Positions 1-5,165 of a DNA stretch of 5,165 nt are shown piece after piece. This DNA comes from Acidobacteriota bacterium (GTDB taxonomy: Bacteria; Acidobacteriota; Polarisedimenticolia; J045), in assembly GCA_024276295.1 (NCBI GenBank), contig JAJRXN010000101.1, positions 1 to 5,165 on the forward strand, written 5' to 3'. The notes under the pieces are model-generated. The model did not search any database and had not been told where the DNA came from. It was given only the letters and a program-made list of their open reading frames with translations. How positions within the stretch are numbered: position 1 is the stretch's first letter; every line of letters starts with the position of its first letter. The position numbers and the translations under genes were made by a program.

Positions 1-89
1 GCGGGACGGCGCCGCCGGCCGCGGGCGGGTCATCGCGTCACGATTCCGGACGCCGATCTGGCCGGCCGTGGGGCGCGGGCGGGCGTCGA

Positions 90-119
90 TTGCTGGCCCG
101 TCGCGCGGGGACATACATT
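90..119 (+). promoter_or_regulatory. Candidate promoter for the HD-GYP gene
   Basis: TTGCTG at 90-95 and TACATT at 114-119 are separated by 18 bases. They match the sigma-70 -35 and -10 consensus at 3 of 6 and 4 of 6 positions. Transcription would begin near base 126, giving a 5' leader of about 43 bases before the GTG at 169. It would also place the alternative TTG start at 118 inside the -10 element, which argues against that start. The match is weak and rests on sequence similarity alone. Confidence 0.25.
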
Positions 120-151
120 GCCGGGGAGGTCCGGGAGTGCCCCGGGCCCCC

Positions 152-158
152 AAGGGAG
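152..158 (+). promoter_or_regulatory. Ribosome binding site that decides the HD-GYP start
   Basis: AAGGGAG lies 10 bases before the GTG at 169. This is the best Shine-Dalgarno match near the 5' end of the gene and is why GTG 169 was chosen. A weaker GGGGA at 107-111, six bases before a TTG at 118, would add 17 unremarkable residues. An ATG at 235 would start directly before the first membrane helix but has no purine-rich site at the right distance. Confidence 0.5.
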
Positions 159-168
159 CCGTATCGAC

Positions 169-2031
169 GTGACGCGCGGACACGACCATCGCACCGCGGG
201 CGGGCCGGCGATCGGCTCGTTCTCGCTGCGCGGCATGCGTGTGCCGCTGTTCCTCGTCCTGCTCGGCTCGGTGCTGCTGGTCACCCTGGCGCCGTTCGGA
301 GCCTTCGCGCTCCTGACGATCCGCGAGATGCGCGAGGCACTGGTCACGACGCAGTACGAACGGCAGCTCGAACTGGCCGGGAACATGGCCCGCAGCCTCG
401 ACGAGTTCGTCCTTCGCGAGGGGCGGCAGGCGATCCGGCTGGCCGAGGCGATCGCCGCGACTTCCGGCCCGCGTGGCCGGCGCCCGAGCTTCCTCGACTC
501 ACTGCTCGACGAGACGGTCCTGATGGCCTCGTTCACGCCCCTCGACGGCCCCGCCCAGCGGGCGTCGGCTCCCGAACTCGTGCTCAGCGAGGAGATCGAG
601 CGGGCCCTCGACCGGACCGCCGCGGCGCTGTTCGAGTCGGGAGCGGTCTCCAGGCCGGCGGCGGCGCGGGAACCGACCATCGACGGGCCGTTCGCGATCG
701 GTCCGGCGCGCGTGATCGCGATCACGATCACCGCGCCTGTGCAGCACCGCGGCCGGCTGCTCGGGGCCTACCAGGAGCTGGTGCTGATCGAGCGGGCCTG
801 GAACGACGCCACGCGCTCGGCGCCCGTCTCGAGCGCCGTGTTCCTGGTCACGCCGGACAGGCAGCTCGTCTCGCTGCGCGGCGCCGGCCGCTCGGAGACC
901 CCCGACCAGCTTCTCGACCGGCCGATCGTGCTCCAGTTCCTCGATGCCCCCGGCCCGGCCCGCGCATCCCAGGAGTACGCGGTCCGCATGCCGGGCGGAG
1001 GATCGCGGCGGTATCTCGGGGCGTTCGCTTCGACCTCGTTCCGCTGGGGGGTGTTCGTCGAGACCGACGAGGCGCTTGCCTTCGCGCCGATCCGGGCGCT
1101 GATGCGCCGCATCGGATTGGGCGGGCTGATCGCCGCCGGGCTCGCCGTGGCCGTCACGCTGATCCTCGGCGGCAGCATCGCGCGTCCGATCACGCGGCTG
1201 GCCGACGTCTCGAAGCGCCTGGCGCAGGGAGACTTCACCGTCGCCTCGCGCCCTTCGCGCGTCCGTGAACTCGACGAGCTGGCGACGAGCTTCAATCGGA
1301 TGGCCGAAAAGCTCGGCGCGCTGGTCGAACGCTTCCGCACCGCGGCCCGCGAGGCGAACGCGTTGTTCCTCGGCACGATCCGGGCGCTCGCCGAGGCGAT
1401 CGATGAAAAGGACCCGTACACCAAGGGTCACTCGGTCCGGGTCAACCGCTATGCGGTGATCATCGGCCGCTACCTCGGCTTCAGCCGCGAGGAGCTGCGT
1501 GACCTGCACGTCTCGTCGCTGCTGCACGACGTCGGCAAGATCGGCATCGACGACGCGATCCTCAAGAAGCCGGCGGCGCTGACCCCGCTCGAGTTCGAGG
1601 CGATGAAATCGCATCCGACCCGGGGCGCGAAGATCATGGGCCGCATCCCGCAGATGAAGAACATCATCCCCGGGATGCGCTTCCACCACGAGCGCTGGGC
1701 AGGCGGCGGCTATCCCACCGGTCTCAAGGGTGAGGAGATCCCGATGCAGGCGCGGATCATCGCCGTCGCCGACACGTTCGACGCGATGACCACCGACCGG
1801 CCGTACCAGCGGGCGTTCGACGTCGCCGACGCAGTGGCACGGATCAACGACCTGAGGGGGATCGGATTCGACCCGCAGGTCGTCGAGGCGTTCAACCGTG
1901 CCTACGAGGCGGGGGAACTCGACGAGGTGCTGGCCGAACGTCCGCGCATCCACGTCATCGAGCCCGGCGAATCCACCGGCGACACGTCGGACGAGAACCG
2001 CCAGGGCCCGGCGCGTTCGGTCGGCGCGTAG
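169..2031 (+). CDS. Membrane-bound dCache-HAMP-HD-GYP sensor, probable cyclic-di-GMP phosphodiesterase
   Basis: The 620-residue protein (GTG start) is an inner-membrane signal transducer. The first membrane helix is about residues 25-50. An extracytoplasmic region of about 260 residues (52-314) ends in a pattern typical of dCache sensor domains (Y-L-G-A-F, then R-W-G-V-F-V-E-T). The second helix is about 315-336. A HAMP linker follows at 336-388, with the usual R-P-I-T-R-L opening and a D-E-L-A-x-x-F-N-R-M second helix. The HD-GYP domain spans about 397-595. Its metal-binding residues are visible: H421, the HD pair H453-D454 in LLHDVGKIGI, H482, H506-H507, and D535 in DTFDAM. GYP is at 514-516. 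HD-GYP enzymes hydrolyse cyclic-di-GMP to pGpG or GMP, so the inference is that an external ligand tunes intracellular cyclic-di-GMP. One oddity is that the HHExxDGxGYP signature has Ala (A511) in place of the usual Asp. The last 25 or so residues are polar and probably disordered. The family assignment is firm, but the ligand is unknown. Confidence 0.93.
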   Translation: MTRGHDHRTAGGPAIGSFSLRGMRVPLFLVLLGSVLLVTLAPFGAFALLTIREMREALVTTQYERQLELAGNMARSLDEFVLREGRQAIRLAEAIAATSGPRGRRPSFLDSLLDETVLMASFTPLDGPAQRASAPELVLSEEIERALDRTAAALFESGAVSRPAAAREPTIDGPFAIGPARVIAITITAPVQHRGRLLGAYQELVLIERAWNDATRSAPVSSAVFLVTPDRQLVSLRGAGRSETPDQLLDRPIVLQFLDAPGPARASQEYAVRMPGGGSRRYLGAFASTSFRWGVFVETDEALAFAPIRALMRRIGLGGLIAAGLAVAVTLILGGSIARPITRLADVSKRLAQGDFTVASRPSRVRELDELATSFNRMAEKLGALVERFRTAAREANALFLGTIRALAEAIDEKDPYTKGHSVRVNRYAVIIGRYLGFSREELRDLHVSSLLHDVGKIGIDDAILKKPAALTPLEFEAMKSHPTRGAKIMGRIPQMKNIIPGMRFHHERWAGGGYPTGLKGEEIPMQARIIAVADTFDAMTTDRPYQRAFDVADAVARINDLRGIGFDPQVVEAFNRAYEAGELDEVLAERPRIHVIEPGESTGDTSDENRQGPARSVGA

Positions 2032-2054
2032 CGCGGCGTTCCTTCCGTCGCCGG

Positions 2055-3989
2055 TCACTGCCGGTCGCGGACTTCCTCGATCGGAATCGTCCGGCCCAGA
2101 CGCAGCATGCGGATCGCCCAGTTGACGCGTTCGTGGAGCAGCACCTGGTCGTCGCCGCGCTTGCGGAAGAACAGCGGCTTGAGCCGGACGAGTTCGTCGA
2201 TCGCCTTCCGCCCGGTCATGTGGGCGTAGGCCAGCAGCGGCACCGCCGTCGATCCGCGCTCGAGCTGGAACGAGGTCAGCAGGGCCTCGGAGGCGTGCCG
2301 CGAGTGGGCGTAGCGCGCCAGCGCGATCGCGGCTTCGCGCCGTGACGGCGCGAGTTCTGGAATCTGGTAGAGATCGTCGACCAGCAGCGAGATCAGGAAC
2401 GGCGTCGCCGCGTCGTTGCCGATCATTCCCAGCGCTCGGGGGATCGCGACGCTGCGGTCGGGCGGAATCCTGCCGAAGAGCTGCGTGAGCGGACGGGCGG
2501 CGCGCGGGTCGCCGAGCTGGCCGAGCCGTCGCACCGCGAGATCGACCTCGGTCGGCGTGCCCTCGCGCAGCAGGTCGATCCACGGATCGATGTCGTCGCC
2601 GAGCTGCTGGACGAGCAGCGCACTGCGGGCGGCCTGCCTGAGCCGGTGGGCGATCGCCGGTGCCGTCTGTTCTTCCGCCAGCCGGTCGAGTGATTCGGCG
2701 ACGCTCTCGGATCCGAGCAGCGGCAGCTCGGCGAGCACCAGCTCGCCGAACGGCCCGATCGTCTGGCGTTCAGCGATCTCCTCGCGCAGGGTGCGCACCA
2801 GGCACGGGGTCGCGCGCGGATCGCCGAAGCGGACGAGACGCAGCCCGGCGCGCAGCGAGACCTCCCGCGCGTGCCGCTCCTCGCAGGCGGAGAGCAGGAG
2901 TTCGCGCACCTCCTCACCGTCCGGGAGCTTCTCGAGACCCTGCACCGCCGTCGCTGCGAGCTGCTCGCTGGTCATGATCGCCCAGGCCAGTCCCGCCAGC
3001 GCCTTCGGGTGCCGCGTGTTTCCCAACGCGTGGGCCAGCAGCAGCCTGTCGCTCGCCTCGGCGTGGGGAACGGCGGTCACCAGCGCCTCGGCCGCCTCCG
3101 GACCGCCGATCAGGCCCAGGGCCCAGATCGCGCGCGCCTTGAGCGTCGAGCGGCCCGGCATCGTCATCCAGCTCGCCAGGCGCGAGACGGCCTGCTCTGC
3201 ACGCAGGTAGCCCAGCGCCTCGACGGCGGCCTCGCGCACCTTGACGTTGTCGTCGATCAGCGCTTCCATCACGCGCGGGATCGCCCGCGGATCGCCGATG
3301 CGTGCCAGGGCGATCAGCGCGTAGCGCCGGTCGACTGCGTTGGTTCTCCGCGACCACTTGAGCAGGAAGTCGACCGCGCGATCGTCGGCCAGCGTGCCGA
3401 GGGCGCGCAGCGCCGCGACGCGCGCGTCGCGCGATCGCCGAGGAATCTCGCGCATCAGGATCGGCACGACGTCCGGGCCGAGCGAACCGGCGATGAAGTC
3501 GATCGCGGTCGCCCCCGGCTCGAATGTCAACGTCGCGTCGGTGCTGCGCAGCGCGGTCATCAGCGCGCTGTCGTCGCCGGCGAGCGACATCGCGTAGAGC
3601 ACCTCGAGGTACGGCTTGCCGGTCTGGTAGCGGAGCTGGTCGTGCAGGATCGGCAGCACGCGGGGATCACCGCTGGCGCCGAGCACATAGACCATCGGCG
3701 CCCAGGTGCGCCGGTGCCGCCGCTCGAGCTCGGCCGCGACGAGCGGGAGCGTTTCCGGGCCAAGCTCGACGATCTGGTCGATCGCCGCCAGGCGGTCGGC
3801 CGTGGAGATCGGCTCGCGCACCCGTTCGACGAGACGGGCGAAGCGGCGCGCGATCGCGGGGGAAGGGTGACCGAAGTCGGCCAGGGCCGCCCTGGCGTCG
3901 ACGGGGGCGCTCGCCGGCGCGGCTGGGGTCGCCGGACCGGCCGCACCAAGTGCCAGCGCGATCAGCATCGATGGAAGCAGCACGCTCAC
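2055..3989 (-). CDS. Exported HEAT-repeat protein of unknown function
   Basis: The 644-residue protein begins with a hydrophobic stretch (about residues 3-17) and an Ala/Pro-rich tail with a plausible signal-peptidase site after A-S-A near residue 28, so export to the periplasm or envelope is likely. The rest is mostly paired helices of HEAT-like repeats. The clearest units carry a G-D-P-R turn: about 98-118, 221-243, 377-402 and 481-505. Related units are near 189-211, 249-274, 283-305, 316-338, 512-535 and 549-574. HEAT solenoids are protein-binding scaffolds, and no catalytic motif is visible. GTG 3989 was chosen because GAGGGAG lies four bases upstream. A second GTG at 3983 and a TTG at 4013 are in frame. 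The TTG would add two arginines ahead of the hydrophobic core, giving a more classical signal peptide, but it lacks a ribosome binding site. The open frame continues to 4259, but that extension is Arg-rich non-coding sequence. The gene converges on the HD-GYP gene and diverges from the lexA-like gene, so it appears monocistronic. Confidence 0.88.
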   Translation of the reverse strand: MSVLLPSMLIALALGAAGPATPAAPASAPVDARAALADFGHPSPAIARRFARLVERVREPISTADRLAAIDQIVELGPETLPLVAAELERRHRRTWAPMVYVLGASGDPRVLPILHDQLRYQTGKPYLEVLYAMSLAGDDSALMTALRSTDATLTFEPGATAIDFIAGSLGPDVVPILMREIPRRSRDARVAALRALGTLADDRAVDFLLKWSRRTNAVDRRYALIALARIGDPRAIPRVMEALIDDNVKVREAAVEALGYLRAEQAVSRLASWMTMPGRSTLKARAIWALGLIGGPEAAEALVTAVPHAEASDRLLLAHALGNTRHPKALAGLAWAIMTSEQLAATAVQGLEKLPDGEEVRELLLSACEERHAREVSLRAGLRLVRFGDPRATPCLVRTLREEIAERQTIGPFGELVLAELPLLGSESVAESLDRLAEEQTAPAIAHRLRQAARSALLVQQLGDDIDPWIDLLREGTPTEVDLAVRRLGQLGDPRAARPLTQLFGRIPPDRSVAIPRALGMIGNDAATPFLISLLVDDLYQIPELAPSRREAAIALARYAHSRHASEALLTSFQLERGSTAVPLLAYAHMTGRKAIDELVRLKPLFFRKRGDDQVLLHERVNWAIRMLRLGRTIPIEEVRDRQ

Positions 3990-3993
3990 CGGA

Positions 3994-4000
3994 CTCCCTC
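3994..4000 (-). promoter_or_regulatory. Ribosome binding site of the HEAT-repeat gene
   Basis: On the minus strand this reads GAGGGAG, four bases before GTG 3989 and ten before GTG 3983. It supports a start here rather than at the far upstream end of the open frame (4259), but it does not by itself separate the two GTG codons, which are two codons apart. Confidence 0.6.
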
Positions 4001-4161
4001 GAGGGCAGCGCAAAACGTAGCAGCGGCGCGAAGGGGCCGCAAACCTGGCGCGACGGGCCGATCCCCCCCTAAGCTTTTTCGTACCAGAGATTTGTCCCGC
4101 AGAACGCCGCGAGCGGCGACGAGGCGGGCCGGCAGGCTGCCTCCGCTTTCGCCATCTGTTT

Positions 4162-4169
4162 GCTATACT
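4162..4169 (+). promoter_or_regulatory. Extended -10 promoter of the lexA-like gene
   Basis: TATACT at 4164-4169 matches the sigma-70 -10 consensus at five of six positions and is preceded by TG one base upstream (4162-4163), the extended -10 motif. No TTGACA-like -35 is found at 16-18 bases spacing, which an extended -10 can tolerate. Transcription would start near 4176, giving a leader of about 70 bases. This is the strongest promoter-like sequence in the window. Confidence 0.55.
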
Positions 4170-4233
4170 CCGCCCAAGGCACGGCGCCCGGGCCTGGCTG
4201 CGACGGGATCGTCGCCGGTGCGGTGGTCGGTGC

Positions 4234-4240
4234 GGGGAGG
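4234..4240 (+). promoter_or_regulatory. Ribosome binding site that decides the lexA-like start
   Basis: GGGGAGG lies five bases before ATG 4246 and only two before the adjacent in-frame GTG 4243. The spacing favours the ATG. An eight-base direct repeat, CGGTGCGG, occurs just upstream at 4216-4223 and 4228-4235 with a 12-base period, the second copy overlapping this site. Confidence 0.7.
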
Positions 4241-4245
4241 CCGTG

Positions 4246-4848
4246 ATGGCCCTCACCAAGCGTCAGCGCGAGATCTACGACTTCATTCGCAGGTTCATCG
4301 AAGAGAAGGGATACGCGCCGAGTCTCGAGGAGATCGGCCGCGCGTTCGGACTGTCGTCGGCCGCCACCGTCCACAAGCACGTCACAAACCTCGTCCGCAA
4401 GGGGATGATCCGCCGCCACTGGAACCAGAACCGCTCGATCGATCTGGTGACCGAGGATGCCGCGCCGCGGGCCGTCGACGCCCCGATCGCCGGGCAGGTC
4501 GTCGCCGGTCGCGTCGTCACGCACGACGAGCCGCACGAGGTGATGGCGATTCCGCCCTGGCTGACCGGCAGCGGGCGCACGGCGCTCTACGTCGTCAGCG
4601 GGGACGACCTCGATCACGAGCGGATCGTCGATGGCGACCTGCTGGTCGTCGACGAGGGGCGGCACGTGCGCGGAGAGGGGCTCGTCTTCCTCTCGGTGGA
4701 CGAGGGGCCGCTGGTCCTCCAGCGCGTCCGGCGTCACGAGCAGGTGCTGCGGATCGCAGGCGGCCGCCCCGGTGACCCCGAGTCCGACGTCGCCGCCTCG
4801 CGGGTGGAGGTCCGCGGGATCGTTCGCGGAGTGATCCGCCGGTGCTGA
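4246..4848 (+). CDS. lexA: LexA-family transcriptional regulator lacking the autocleavage Ser-Lys dyad
   Basis: The 200-residue length is typical for LexA. Residues 1-68 are a clear LexA winged-helix DNA-binding domain: L-T-K-R-Q-R-E-I near the start, G-Y-A-P-S-L-E-E-I-G leading into helix 2, a recognition helix around S-S-A-A-T-V-H-K-H-V (38-47), and the R-K-G-M-I-R-R wing. Residues 80-200 follow the S24 autoprotease fold of LexA. The scissile Ala-Gly is kept (A87-G88), as is the V-D-G-D-L-L-V-V core (128-135) and the closing G-I-V-R-G-V-I-R strand. In canonical LexA the nucleophile sits in a G-x-S-M motif; here S118-G119-D120-D121-L122 puts Asp at the serine position. The lysine of the V-K-R-L motif is replaced by Q159 in L-Q-R-V. 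RecA-stimulated self-cleavage should therefore be impossible. It probably dimerises and binds an operator, with release controlled otherwise, if at all. A genuine cleavable LexA may exist elsewhere in the genome, in which case this is a paralogue and the symbol is only a family label. The gene overlaps the next one by seven bases. Confidence 0.88.
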   Translation: MALTKRQREIYDFIRRFIEEKGYAPSLEEIGRAFGLSSAATVHKHVTNLVRKGMIRRHWNQNRSIDLVTEDAAPRAVDAPIAGQVVAGRVVTHDEPHEVMAIPPWLTGSGRTALYVVSGDDLDHERIVDGDLLVVDEGRHVRGEGLVFLSVDEGPLVLQRVRRHEQVLRIAGGRPGDPESDVAASRVEVRGIVRGVIRRC

Positions 4849-5165
4849 TCAGCTTGCCGCCGCTCTCGCGCTTTTCGGGCCGTTCCTCCCGGGACGCCCA
4901 GCAGGTCAGGATCGTGCCGCCGACGGCCCGGACGCGCCGCCTGATCGAGGATCTGCTTTCGGCCGATCCGGTCCGCGGAGTGCATGTCGCCGCAAGGATG
5001 CGCGGGGGAGCGATGCTCGACGGCCCGGCCGTGTTCGCCATCGTCAGCGGGGAGACGGTGCTCGGCGCCACCAGCGCACTGCGGGGCTTCTCCTGGCTGC
5101 TGGCCCCCGACCACCGGCTCGATGCGGACGTCCACGCGGCGCTGGCGTCGTTCGTGGCCGCGCGA
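4842..5165 (+). CDS. Partial gene, possible GNAT-type acetyltransferase (N-terminal 108 codons)
   Basis: The reading frame starts with GTG inside the last codons of the lexA-like gene (seven-base overlap) and stays open to the window edge, so the C-terminus is missing. A GGAG at 4828-4831 lies ten bases before the start. The overlap implies translational coupling and a shared promoter with the regulator. The visible part has R-R-L-I-E-D-L-L then D-P-V-R-G-V-H-V-A-A-R (42-52), a hydrophobic strand F-A-I-V-S-G-E (65-71), a further strand through S-W-L-L-A-P (84-89), and A-L-A-S-F-V-A-A (100-107). This order resembles the N-terminal domain of GNAT acetyltransferases of the DUF4081 type, where DPVxNxF-x-x-R, a W/G-rich strand and GANLVPV occur in sequence. 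The key acetyl-CoA-binding loop would lie downstream, outside the window. Codon third positions are mostly G or C, as in the neighbours, so the frame is likely real. The family call is tentative. Confidence 0.6.
   Translation, partial: MLISLPPLSRFSGRSSRDAQQVRIVPPTARTRRLIEDLLSADPVRGVHVAARMRGGAMLDGPAVFAIVSGETVLGATSALRGFSWLLAPDHRLDADVHAALASFVAAR

Larger units (their letters stand above)
1..168. other. Leader region before the HD-GYP gene, no recognised gene
   Basis: No recognisable protein or RNA gene is seen here. The frame of the following HD-GYP gene is open all the way back to base 1, but its translation is Arg/Gly/Ala/Pro-rich and matches no family I know, and I see no ATG or GTG in that frame before base 169. 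The stretch could hold the tail of an upstream gene in another frame, but none of the three forward readings looks like a protein end. A GC-rich inverted repeat (CCGGGG at 121-126 with CCCCGG at 140-145) could form a hairpin in the 5' leader. An AT-richer patch near 111-119 stands out from the surrounding GC and is the best place for a promoter. Confidence 0.5.
3990..4245. promoter_or_regulatory. Divergent intergenic region between the HEAT-repeat and lexA-like genes
   Basis: This 256-base non-coding stretch must hold the start signals of both flanking genes. It includes the least GC-rich patches of the window (about 4072-4095 and 4148-4170). The rightward promoter is recognisable at 4162-4169. 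No convincing leftward promoter was found; the best minus-strand candidate, TGGTACGAA near 4078-4086, is weak. Two inverted repeats lie between the two promoter zones: CGCCGC-GA-GCGGCG at 4105-4118, and GGCAG-G-CTGCC at 4131-4141 nested in GAGGC/GCCTC (4121-4125 with 4139-4143). Either could be an operator, for instance for the LexA-family protein, but in DNA this GC-rich such repeats also arise by chance. None of the classical SOS boxes (enteric CTGT-N8-ACAG or Gram-positive GAAC-N4-GTTC) was seen. Confidence 0.5.

Noticed and set aside
121..145. GC-rich hairpin (CCGGGG/CCCCGG) in the HD-GYP leader as a riboswitch or attenuator
   Set aside because: It is only a six-base stem with a 13-base loop in very GC-rich DNA; no T-run or known riboswitch core accompanies it.
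90..1268. Plus-strand open frame of 392 codons overlapping the HD-GYP gene
   Set aside because: It is a different frame of the same DNA; its product is mostly Arg, Ala, Gly and Pro with no fold signature, whereas the overlapping frame gives membrane helices, a sensor domain and HAMP.
499..2583. Minus-strand open frame of 694 codons opposite the HD-GYP gene
   Set aside because: The translation is Arg/Asp/Ala/Gly-rich low-complexity sequence with no recognisable motif, and it lies opposite a gene with complete HD-GYP motifs. At this GC content stops are rare, so such shadows are expected.
3996..4005. Ten-base perfect palindrome CCCTCGAGGG overlapping the HEAT gene ribosome binding site
   Set aside because: Several palindromes of this length are expected by chance in 5 kb, and its position is explained by the GAGGGAG ribosome binding site.
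4078..4086. Minus-strand TGGTACGAA as an extended -10 for the HEAT-repeat gene
   Set aside because: Only three of six -10 positions match and no -35 is present at normal spacing.
3990..4259. Extension of the HEAT-repeat gene upstream to 4259
   Set aside because: The extra 90 residues are Arg/Pro-rich, would bury the signal peptide inside the protein, and run through the divergent promoter into the start of the lexA-like gene.
2871..4775. Plus-strand open frame of 634 codons across the HEAT gene, intergenic region and lexA-like gene
   Set aside because: It crosses two clear genes and a promoter region, is Arg-rich throughout and shows no domain pattern.
4069..5135. Minus-strand open frames opposite the lexA-like and acetyltransferase-like genes
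   Set aside because: None has a recognisable motif, and the opposite strand carries the LexA domain pattern with good ribosome binding sites.

Overview
This is a very GC-rich window (third codon positions are almost always G or C), consistent with a Gram-negative bacterium. The evidence is an inner-membrane sensor with a large extracytoplasmic domain and a secreted HEAT-repeat protein. Acidobacteriota, Gemmatimonadota, Myxococcota or a similar high-GC phylum would fit, but nothing in the sequence fixes the lineage.

Layout, left to right. Bases 1-168 form a leader with no recognisable gene and a weak candidate promoter. Bases 169-2031 (+) encode a membrane-anchored HD-GYP protein: TM helix, dCache-like sensor, TM helix, HAMP, HD-GYP. 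It is a probable cyclic-di-GMP phosphodiesterase controlled by an outside signal. It converges, with only 23 bases between stop codons, on a gene at 2055-3989 (-) for an exported protein built largely of HEAT repeats. A 256-base divergent region (3990-4245) follows, with a good extended -10 promoter reading right. Bases 4246-4848 (+) encode a LexA-family winged-helix regulator, whose stop region overlaps the start of a further gene (4842 to beyond the window end). That gene's visible N-terminal 108 codons resemble the front part of a GNAT-type acetyltransferase.

The most notable observation is in the LexA-family protein. The DNA-binding domain, the Ala-Gly scissile pair and the fold of the C-terminal S24 domain are all readable. 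However, the serine nucleophile is Asp (D121) and the catalytic lysine is Gln (Q159). The protein should therefore be unable to cleave itself, so it is either a permanent repressor or a regulator answering to something other than RecA-driven SOS cleavage. Its overlap with a putative acetyltransferase gene suggests the two act together.

No tRNA, rRNA, CRISPR array, insertion sequence or phage gene was seen. The four genes look like ordinary chromosomal content with uniform codon use. The HD-GYP and HEAT genes have no evident functional link to the lexA-like pair.
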